NCBI GenBank assembly: GCA_002315625.1
Contig: DCHH01000114.1
Location: 1 to 28,209 of the forward strand
Direction: 5' to 3'
DNA: 28,209 bases
From: Bacteroidales bacterium UBA1757
Lineage (GTDB): Bacteria > Bacteroidota > Bacteroidia > Bacteroidales > UBA1402
Both the position numbers and the translations under genes were made by a program. The notes beneath the pieces are model-generated. The model searched no databases and was not told where the DNA came from. It saw only the letters and a program-made list of their open reading frames with translations. Shown here piece after piece: positions 8,301 through 13,130 of the stretch (its first letter is position 1; each line of letters starts with the position of its first letter).

Positions 8301-8384
8301 TTTCTGCTGGGCAAATGCAGTCACACAGAACAGACCCATGACCACGAGGGCCACCATCTTTTTGAGTAACTTTGCTTGTTTCAT
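5364..8384 (-). CDS. SusC/RagA-family TonB-dependent outer-membrane transporter
   Basis: Complete 1006-aa transporter. Signal peptide 1-25 (cleavage after AFA, mature QQKALTG); carboxypeptidase-regulatory-like domain about 27-105; TonB box in DDVVVIGYG (107-114); plug about 115-235 with the SusC signature LNPSDIASIEILKDASSTAIYGASGANGVVIITTK (split here for reading: starts at residue 195, ends at 229); then a 22-strand-type barrel ending GLNLTF. No N-terminal STN domain is present, so it should not signal to an anti-sigma factor by itself. It drives TonB-dependent uptake of the ligand captured by the adjacent SusD. A consensus promoter lies at 8420-8451. No SusE/F, hydrolase, hybrid two-component or ECF sigma/anti-sigma gene is beside it, so this is an orphan pair. 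The nearest enzyme, the GH2, is convergent and about 1.1 kb past susD. Confidence 0.96.
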   Translation of the reverse strand: MKQAKLLKKMVALVVMGLFCVTAFAQQKALTGTVTDEAGEPLAGVTVQIKGTNNYAVTDVNGGFSLQGVKENAVVGFTLIGFKPQDIAVKGDKMTVKMVEDVESLDDVVVIGYGQVKRRDLTGAVSSVRADDIVKMPTHNVMDAIQGQVPGLDITKTDGQAGSGVNITLRGNRSINGSNTPLFIIDGMEGSYADLNPSDIASIEILKDASSTAIYGASGANGVVIITTKNPKAGKFNATLDAYYGWNTINKFPEVNSGEDYINFRREAQKTAGNWSSSADDANLFPEDIKKYVDANKWVNWFKEASQTGKTTDINLSTSYANEKVSAFFSLNYYDLQGIAIGDELKRYSSRAKVEFTPNKVLSYGINLYAMYSDNNKRSDRIWNRVLNMVPVGDIYDENGNLNNFPVNGNTTYINPIVDQDASRYVNQTKTLSLTPQAFVEIKPIKGLSFKSVFGAYLSNAKTGFYAGATSYQGLEYGATSQYAETPNTFTYNYKWDNILTYNLDINDAHHLTFTAVSEWSKNQRETSNARAYGFSSDSYLYHNLGAGSETPTVSSSYVGNQRMSYVARINYNLLDRYLFTISSRWDGSSMLAEGKKWDVFPAGAFAWHISNEDFMANARAISDMKLRVSYGVTGNAGASEYATLDYSRTGQIGFQDVSEMYSGFSQNIANLELGWEKSYTWDVGLDMSFFKDRLSFTFDWYRTDTKDILYQKSLPAALGGYASSAFKMWANVGETLNQGVELSITSRNFVRKNFSWTTTLGFAKNNEEVVKTTSDGPLQFGDYYLIPGQPIHTYYGYKYAGIWGTAEAEEAAKYGQKPGQVHIAEQPDADGNINYKLSSDDYYVLGNADPKWTGSLYNGFNFYNFDFSFLMLARWGQTIYYGLTGWYRLDGLSPSPTICDYWTESNQSARYPQPNANSSQDAYQQWCNYFDGSYVKIKNITLGYSLPQSIAQKIKMERARIYVTASDPFIFTKSKYLSSYDPEKGGDDDTTPLTKQFVIGLNLTF

Positions 8385-8419
8385 AAAAGTTTGAAAAATA
8401 GGGTTAATTAAAGCAGCCG

Positions 8420-8451
8420 CAAAGATAATTTTTAAATCGTTTTAGGCAAAA
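8420..8451 (-). promoter_or_regulatory. Bacteroidota-type promoter of susC-susD
   Basis: On the minus strand TTTTG at 8451-8447 is followed by a 19-bp spacer and TATCTTTG at 8427-8420. This matches the TTTG-N19-21-TAnnTTTG consensus of the primary sigma factor in Bacteroidota. The leader to the susC ATG at 8384 would be roughly 28 nt. Confidence 0.75.
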
Positions 8452-8508
8452 CAATTAAAGCATTTTTTTCCCTCTGTTTTCAACTCTTTGGTGGCTTTGA
8501 TATTGGAG

Positions 8509-8538
8509 ATTTGAGTCTCGCAAATGCGAAACTCAAAT
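8509..8538. promoter_or_regulatory. Dyad between divergent promoters, possible operator
   Basis: ATTTGAGT at 8509-8516 and ACTCAAAT at 8531-8538 form an inverted repeat. An inner TCGC/GCGA stem follows across one C-A mismatch, with the loop AAAT. It sits about 58 bp upstream of the susC -33 box and about 73 bp upstream of the plus-strand -7 box at 8612. It may bind a regulator shared by the two divergent units. It has no T-run and no gene ends nearby, so a terminator is unlikely. Confidence 0.45.
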
Positions 8539-8611
8539 TATAAAATCATACTCCGACAAAATGGTCTGAAATTTGGGTTATATTATAGTTTCAACTATCA
8601 GAAATATTTCG

Positions 8612-8619
8612 TAGCTTTG
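8612..8619 (+). promoter_or_regulatory. Plus-strand -7 promoter element (TAGCTTTG)
   Basis: TAGCTTTG at 8612-8619 matches the TAnnTTTG -7 consensus. The expected -33 TTTG is not clear; only a TTTC sits about 19 bp upstream. If used, transcription would start near 8626 and pass a G8 tract (8692-8699) and a terminator hairpin (8726-8760) before the peptide gene at 8807. Confidence 0.5.
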
Positions 8620-8725
8620 CGACTTCTAAAAAGTATTATCAGTGAACACCCTTCTGCATTAGAGCATTGAAAATCTCATAACAATAGTTGTGGGGGGGGT
8701 AATATATTGTATATCAGATAATTAT

Positions 8726-8764
8726 AAATCCGCTTGCCGTCTGTGACGGTGGGCGGATTTTTTT
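8726..8764 (+). terminator. Intrinsic terminator inside the leader of the peptide/lipoprotein operon
   Basis: AAATCCGC at 8726-8733 pairs with GCGGATTT at 8753-8760. An inner CCGTC/GACGG stem with a TGT loop is separated by a small internal loop, and a T7 run follows (8758-8764). This is a textbook intrinsic terminator on the plus strand, yet no plus-strand gene lies upstream within this window before the divergent susC. It therefore sits between promoter and first gene, as an attenuator or as the end of a short RNA of about 135 nt. Confidence 0.7.
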
Positions 8765-8806
8765 GTGTTAAGCTAACGGACAACAACAATTCAAACATCA
8801 GTCAAA

Positions 8807-8935
8807 ATGAAAAAAGACAAACAGAAACCCTACATATCTCCTGAGGTGGAGATATTAGAAACAGAGATGAGTGCTCTGATATGCCAAAGCGGTGGAATCA
8901 ATAGCATGAACAGAGAAGAAGATTCAGAATGGTAA
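8807..8935 (+). CDS. Small 42-aa peptide gene upstream of the lipoprotein
   Basis: ATG at 8807 to TAA at 8933-8935. The peptide begins MKKDKQKPYISPEVEILETE and continues MSALICQSGGINSMNREEDSEW. It is hydrophilic, with no signal peptide and no membrane segment. The pattern of a Pro-rich P-x-x-E-hydrophobic stretch, a single Cys followed by SGG, and an acidic end with a terminal Trp resembles short uncharacterised peptides I recall ahead of surface-protein genes in Bacteroidales. I know of no assigned function. It ends 18 bp before the next gene, which has an AGGAGG-like ribosome site, so the two are probably co-transcribed from the leader holding the terminator at 8726. A modified-peptide precursor is conceivable from the GG, but no modification or export gene is near. 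Confidence 0.65.
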   Translation: MKKDKQKPYISPEVEILETEMSALICQSGGINSMNREEDSEW

Positions 8936-8939
8936 ATTA

Positions 8940-8946
8940 AGGAGGA
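8940..8946 (+). promoter_or_regulatory. Strong Shine-Dalgarno sequence before the FISUMP lipoprotein
   Basis: AGGAGGA at 8940-8946 lies 7 nt before the ATG at 8954. Clear Shine-Dalgarno sequences are uncommon in Bacteroidota, and this one supports the chosen start. Confidence 0.55.
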
Positions 8947-8953
8947 ACAGACT

Positions 8954-10513
8954 ATGAAAAAAGTATTATTTGTCACTACCGCAGTAGCTGCACTTTTCAC
9001 ATTCGCTTCCTGCCAGAAGGAGGAAACTGCCGTTGTCGGGAATCAGAACGGCGATCTCGTATTTACTGCCACTATTGACCCGGGCACCAAAACCACAGTA
9101 AACACCCAAACCGGCGTAGTGGCTTGGGTGGAAGGAGATGAAATCACCATCACCGACGCTGCATCGACGTCAGTCAAGTACACTGTCTCATCCATTAATC
9201 CCAATGGCACCGCCAAATTCACCAAGAAGAGCGGAGAGAGCGGTTCTCTCGCAGACGGTCCATACACGGCTGTTTACGGCACAGACCCTGCCGAGACGCA
9301 GACATATAGCGACACCGCTCCATCCCTGCCGATGAAAGCGGAATCTGCCAACACAGACCTTACTTTCACCGTAAGCTGCGGTCTGCTTGAACTCACCGTG
9401 ACTGCCGCAGCTGCTGAACCCGTTAAAAATGTCAATAGGATTATTGTTAAGGGAAAACCTTCTGATACGGTCAAATATCCTGGAGATAAAAAAGGGGATT
9501 GTTATTTCATACTTAATTGCAGCCCTGCTCAAAGCATCAGCACGGCAAAGAAATTTTACATCGCCCTCCCTGCGGGGAACTACACCAGGGTGGCAATAAC
9601 AAACAGCAACTGTCTCGGTGATGTGATAACGCCCACAGGCGGCTCTGTAAACATAACCGCCAACAAGATAAAACCCGCAAGTATTTCCGGGAAGTCATTC
9701 GCTTATGCTGTCGATATAAAGTGCAAGAAGTATCCGAAAGTCACCATCAACAACGTGGTTTGGATGGCGGAAAACTTCGCGTGTGACAAGTATGACACCG
9801 AGTCTGAGGTATATAATGCAACAGGCGAAGAAGGCACGTGGTTCAAGACGGAAAATTACACAATTCCGAATCCCAGACCTTCAACTCCTACTTTTAAGGA
9901 TACACTCAAAACCCCTTATTACGTCGATGTCACGGACAAAAACACTTGGAGCAGGAGGCCCGCGGCTCAGAAACAACAAGCCGCACTTACACCATCTTTT
10001 ATACCAAAGTTGGGCTATTCCTACAACTGGGCCGCCGCTGTGGGCGTTGCTGTGGATTTGCTTAGGGACACACCGTTTACAGGTAACCGCCAGGGTATTT
10101 GCCCGAATGGCTGGCACGTTCCAAGTAGGCCGGAACTTGATGCGCTGAAAACTTATATAGAGGTAACCGATGCGAAAGGAACCGATATGGCGGGCCATCA
10201 CCTTAAGTCAACATCAGGATGGTATGATGCGGCTAATCCTACTAAATATCCTCAAGGTTTGGACACTTACGGCTTTAATCTCTTGCCTGCCGGATTCGCT
10301 GCTGGAGACAGTATTAGTAATGTTGCGTCTGCAGGACATATCTTAACGAGTACCCCTGCAACATCAGCTCGAGATTTAACTGTGACTACGAAAGGTGATT
10401 GGCCTTGGAAGTTCTATTATGCTTACGGATCCTACACGAATAAGAAGTTCGTAGCTGGCGACGGTGCTCCCAAATGTAACGGACGTTCGCTCCGTTGTAT
10501 AAAGAACAACTGA
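8954..10513 (+). CDS. Fimbrillin-like / FISUMP-domain surface lipoprotein
   Basis: 519 aa. The N-terminus MKKVLFVTTAVAALFTFASC is a lipoprotein signal with lipidated Cys20. Residues 33-245 read as a fimbrillin-family beta-sandwich: DLVFTATIDPGTKTTV, VAWVEGDEITIT, a TAVYGTD stretch, LLELTVTAA, FYIALPAGNY. From about 260 a FISUMP (Fibrobacter succinogenes major paralogous) domain runs to the end, with VVWMAENFACDKYD (269-281), YSYNWAAAVG, ICPNGWHVPSRPELDAL (382-398), LKSTSGWYD, YGFNLLPAGF and a terminal RSLRCIKNN. The combination suggests a cell-surface or fimbria-associated protein; ligand unknown. It follows the 42-aa peptide gene by 18 bp and ends in a strong hairpin at 10547-10589. Full length, no frameshift. 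Confidence 0.85.
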   Translation: MKKVLFVTTAVAALFTFASCQKEETAVVGNQNGDLVFTATIDPGTKTTVNTQTGVVAWVEGDEITITDAASTSVKYTVSSINPNGTAKFTKKSGESGSLADGPYTAVYGTDPAETQTYSDTAPSLPMKAESANTDLTFTVSCGLLELTVTAAAAEPVKNVNRIIVKGKPSDTVKYPGDKKGDCYFILNCSPAQSISTAKKFYIALPAGNYTRVAITNSNCLGDVITPTGGSVNITANKIKPASISGKSFAYAVDIKCKKYPKVTINNVVWMAENFACDKYDTESEVYNATGEEGTWFKTENYTIPNPRPSTPTFKDTLKTPYYVDVTDKNTWSRRPAAQKQQAALTPSFIPKLGYSYNWAAAVGVAVDLLRDTPFTGNRQGICPNGWHVPSRPELDALKTYIEVTDAKGTDMAGHHLKSTSGWYDAANPTKYPQGLDTYGFNLLPAGFAAGDSISNVASAGHILTSTPATSARDLTVTTKGDWPWKFYYAYGSYTNKKFVAGDGAPKCNGRSLRCIKNN

Positions 10514-10546
10514 TGATGTAGCTGCGGGCAAAATCCACATCGGCAG

Positions 10547-10589
10547 AATACAGGAGCCGGCAAAATTCACCTTTGCCGGCTCCTGTATT
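10547..10589 (+). terminator. Hairpin terminator after the FISUMP lipoprotein gene
   Basis: A perfect 18-bp stem: AATACAGGAGCCGGCAAA at 10547-10564 pairs with its inverse at 10572-10589 around the 7-nt loop ATTCACC. Only short A/T runs flank it, but length and GC content make it a very stable terminator. Confidence 0.75.
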
Positions 10590-11423
10590 ATCTGCAAATC
10601 CCATATCTTTCCATTCCCATTTTCTATGCCGATGAAATTTGCTCGCGAGTCGAGGGCATGAGCCTTGAAGATGCTATCCTTGAAATTAACCACTGGTGTC
10701 ATGAAAAGGTGACCTACACCCCGACGGATGCACGTACGCGTGGCCCCATTGCTGTGATGGCTACTGGTAAGGGGCGCTGCGGCGAGGAATCGACCTTTAC
10801 GGTTTCAGCCCTCCGCGCTGCCGGTATCCCTGCCAGGCAGGTTTATACTCCGAGATGGGCCCATACTGACGACAACCACGCCTGGGTCGAGGCATGGGCC
10901 GACGGAAAGTGGCATTTCCTTTGAAATGCTCTATCCTTTCAGGACGGAAATCCGTGAGGGGCTTGATGGGAAGATCTCCACTCCGGAAGAGGCGTTCCGA
11001 TGGGTTAAGGATAATATCACGGTGGTTCCGCAGGAGAGGAATCCGCAGAAACTCCTTATTCCTCCCGTTTTCGTATGGCGTTCATGCTTGAGCGATGCCC
11101 CGTCTTTGAAGCTTTTTTTCGTTGCGGTCTGCCGCTCGCTTGGTTTCCCGTCAAGGCTGGACTTTGCTACGGGTAAGACGCAGTTCTTGAAAGGGGAAGA
11201 GTGGGTCGATGTGGATTTTGAGGAGACGACTCCGGTTGCTGTTGGGGAGGGCGAGGTGAAGCTTGTCTTTGATGGGGAGGAACTTGTAGTAAGGAAAAAC
11301 GGGGAACCGACAATCCATGTCCTCAGGCAACTGGAGGGCAATGAGAATGCCGTAATCATCTCCCAAGGCTACAACACCACCCTCCGCGTGTCGATTGACA
11401 GACTATTCCCTCAAATCAAGTAA
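10590..11423 (+). pseudogene. Transglutaminase-like protein, internally deleted and frameshifted
   Basis: Two frames encode consecutive pieces of one Bacteroidota transglutaminase-domain protein. The first (open from about 10590, stop at 10922-10924) contains IFYADEICSRVEGMSLEDAI and the complete catalytic core: Cys in GRCGEESTF, His in DDNHAWVEAW, Asp in ADGKWHFL. A stop comes directly after HFL, where the family continues with further sequence. The second frame (10926-11423) starts YPFRTEIREG and covers a downstream region (RWVKDNITVV, PPVFVWRS, FFVAVCRSLGFPSRLD), ending DRLFPQIK. The segment between and the N-terminal signal region are missing. The first piece emerges straight from the FISUMP terminator, so no promoter or export signal remains. 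A short core peptide from the ATG at 10658 is possible but would probably be unstable. Confidence 0.75.
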
Positions 11424-11445
11424 GGTGCTAGCATGACGGGATTCC

Positions 11446-11486
11446 GGGTCTGCGCCCGGGATGACTGGATGGGTCTGCGCCCGGGA
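11446..11486. repeat. REP-like GC-rich direct repeat pair
   Basis: GGGTCTGCGCCCGGGA occurs at 11446-11461 and again at 11471-11486 with a 25-bp period. Each copy includes a small CCGGG/CCCGG or GGG/CCC hairpin. The surrounding ATGACGGGATTCCGGG and GGGATGAC resemble repetitive extragenic palindromes seen in several phyla. It lies between the convergent transglutaminase remnant and the aldehyde dehydrogenase gene, a typical location for such repeats. Nothing else was recognised in 11424-11559. Confidence 0.55.
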
Positions 11487-11559
11487 GGGCGGTCAGTTGC
11501 GGGGGCGGGAAGAAGTTTCTCGATTGTGGTCTGGCCGTTCTGGTGGGTGTGGCGGACTA

Positions 11560-12990
11560 TTATTTTGCAAAGAGTTGGAGGATGCGGTGTTTGAGGGCAC
11601 CGGGCTTGCCGCTGTAGGGGTGCTCGCGGAGGGGGAGATTGAAATGGCGGCTGCCGAAAAGGACCGTCTGGGGGTGGGTGAATTCACGGAATCCCCACTC
11701 GCCGTGGTATGCACCCATACCGGAGTGACCAGTGCCGTTGAATGGTACTCCCTTGACCATCAGATGGATACAGACTTCGTTGATGCATCCGCCGCCGTAT
11801 TGGAGGGTGGCCATTGTCTTTTCTGCCCAACGGGTATCCTTTGTAAAGAGGTACATGGCAAGGGGGTGCTCACGGTCGGAAACCGTCTCCAGTAAGTCGT
11901 CGATTTCGGCATCCTTGAACGGAACAACTGGCAGGAGCGGGCAGAAGAGTTCGTGCATGACAATGTGCTCGTCCTTCCCGACCGGATAGATAAGGGTAGG
12001 GGCGTAGCGCAGGGTGGTTTCATCCCCTTTTCCGCCGAAGATAATCCGCTCGCGATATTCGTCGGCAAGGGAGCTGCATTTGCTGAAAGCTGCCTGATTG
12101 ATAAGCCTTGGGTAGTCGGGACTGGTAAGTGCGTCGGGGCCGATTTGTGAGGTGAAAGCCTCTTTCAATGCCTCAAGGAATGGTTCTGCAACCTCCTCTG
12201 CCACTGCAATCTGGTTGATGTTGATGCAAATCTGGCCGGCATTGCACAGTTTGAAAAAGGCGATTTTCCGGGCGGCATCGCGAAGGTCTGCATCCTTGCG
12301 GACGATGCACCAGTTGCCTGTCTCTCCGCCAAGTTCAAGGGCGACGGGGGTAAGATTCGGGGCTGCCATGGAAAGGACGTGCTTGCCCACGGCTGGCGAA
12401 CCGGTATAGAAAATCTTGTCGAAACGCTCCGAAAGGCAGAGGTCTGCTATGTCGTGCCCGCCGTCGATTACGGTCACGTAGGCAGGCGGGAAAATCTCGG
12501 CGATGAACCGTTTGAGGACGGCTGTGCAGGCAGACGACTTGGAACTGACCTTGATGACGGCGGTATTGCCTCCGGCCAGACTGGCGGTGAGAACCCCTAA
12601 TGTCAGCAGAATAGGAAAGTTGAACGGACTGATTATGAGCGAAACGCCGTATGGCATTTTATAGACTTTGGTCGTTATGCTCGGAAAGCACATCAATCCG
12701 CTGAAATGCCTTTCTGGATGGGCCCAGCGGCGAAGCCCACGGAGAGTCTCGTTGATTTCGACGATGGCCGGGCAGATGTCGCAAAGATAGGCTTCCGTGG
12801 CACTTCTCCCCAAATCCTGGCCAAGCGCCTCCTCAAAAGCCTCAGTATATCGGATGATTCCTTTTTTCAAAGCAACGAGCTGCTGCTTTCTCCATTTAAC
12901 CGGCAGAGTGGCACCGCTTCTGAAGAACCGTCTCTGAGCCTCGACAATGTCGTGGATGGTTTCCTGGTTGTATGTGGGGCCGGTTTCCAT
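11560..12990 (-). CDS. NAD(P)-dependent aldehyde dehydrogenase, class-3-like and divergent
   Basis: 476 aa, the length of class 3 (ALDH3-type) enzymes, with no signal peptide, so cytoplasmic. It would oxidise an aldehyde to the acid with NAD(P). Key positions are present: N124 in SPFNFP, FYTGSPAVGK for the cofactor fold (194-203), general base E219 in ALELGG and nucleophile C254 in NAGQICI. Several surrounding motifs depart from the family: ELGGK becomes ELGGE, KPSE becomes KVSS, and QTCIAPDY becomes QICININQ, so substrate or cofactor preference may differ. The C-terminal region with FNGTGHSGMGAYHGEWGFREFTHPQTV matches ALDH3. It is divergent from the porin gene and preceded by TATATTTG at 13022-13015. 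No operon partner is visible. Confidence 0.88.
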   Translation of the reverse strand: METGPTYNQETIHDIVEAQRRFFRSGATLPVKWRKQQLVALKKGIIRYTEAFEEALGQDLGRSATEAYLCDICPAIVEINETLRGLRRWAHPERHFSGLMCFPSITTKVYKMPYGVSLIISPFNFPILLTLGVLTASLAGGNTAVIKVSSKSSACTAVLKRFIAEIFPPAYVTVIDGGHDIADLCLSERFDKIFYTGSPAVGKHVLSMAAPNLTPVALELGGETGNWCIVRKDADLRDAARKIAFFKLCNAGQICININQIAVAEEVAEPFLEALKEAFTSQIGPDALTSPDYPRLINQAAFSKCSSLADEYRERIIFGGKGDETTLRYAPTLIYPVGKDEHIVMHELFCPLLPVVPFKDAEIDDLLETVSDREHPLAMYLFTKDTRWAEKTMATLQYGGGCINEVCIHLMVKGVPFNGTGHSGMGAYHGEWGFREFTHPQTVLFGSRHFNLPLREHPYSGKPGALKHRILQLFAK

Positions 12991-13014
12991 ATTGAACGCG
13001 AATTGTTAATGCTG

Positions 13015-13022
13015 CAAATATA
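13015..13022 (-). promoter_or_regulatory. -7 element for the aldehyde dehydrogenase gene
   Basis: On the minus strand TATATTTG at 13022-13015 fits the TAnnTTTG consensus, 25 bp before the ATG at 12990. The -33 position is weak (an ATTCG about 20 bp upstream), so a very short leader transcript is only suggested. Confidence 0.5.
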
Positions 13023-13055
13023 ACCTTTTTTGAGAAAAAAACGAATTGGGTCGGG

Positions 13056-13088
13056 TTTTGTTTTTTTGCGCGTTTTGCCGTACCTTCG
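13056..13088 (+). promoter_or_regulatory. Promoter of the porin-ligA operon
   Basis: TTTTG at 13056-13060, a 20-bp spacer and TACCTTCG at 13081-13088 approximate the Bacteroidota consensus with one -7 mismatch (TTCG for TTTG). It lies 42 bp before the porin ATG at 13131 and diverges from the aldehyde dehydrogenase promoter. Confidence 0.6.
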
Positions 13089-13130
13089 CAACTTGATTTC
13101 AATCGGAAACCAAAGACTCGAAAGAGGGAT

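Noticed and set aside
566..8384. A polysaccharide utilisation locus joining the GH2 gene with susC-susD
   Set aside because: The GH2 gene is convergent with susD, separated by two pseudogenes, repeats and two hairpins, and no shared regulator is visible. A functional link is possible but not shown.
8807..8935. Ribosomally made, modified peptide (RiPP) precursor
   Set aside because: Apart from an SGG there is no leader-type motif, and no modifying enzyme, peptidase-transporter or immunity gene is adjacent.
10921..10930. Programmed frameshift in the transglutaminase-like gene
   Set aside because: There is no slippery sequence, and a large block of family sequence is missing at the junction, so deletion explains it better.
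11461..11895. 144-aa plus-strand frame at the 3' end of the aldehyde dehydrogenase gene
   Set aside because: It starts in the REP-like repeat and runs antisense to conserved ALDH motifs; no homology-like features.
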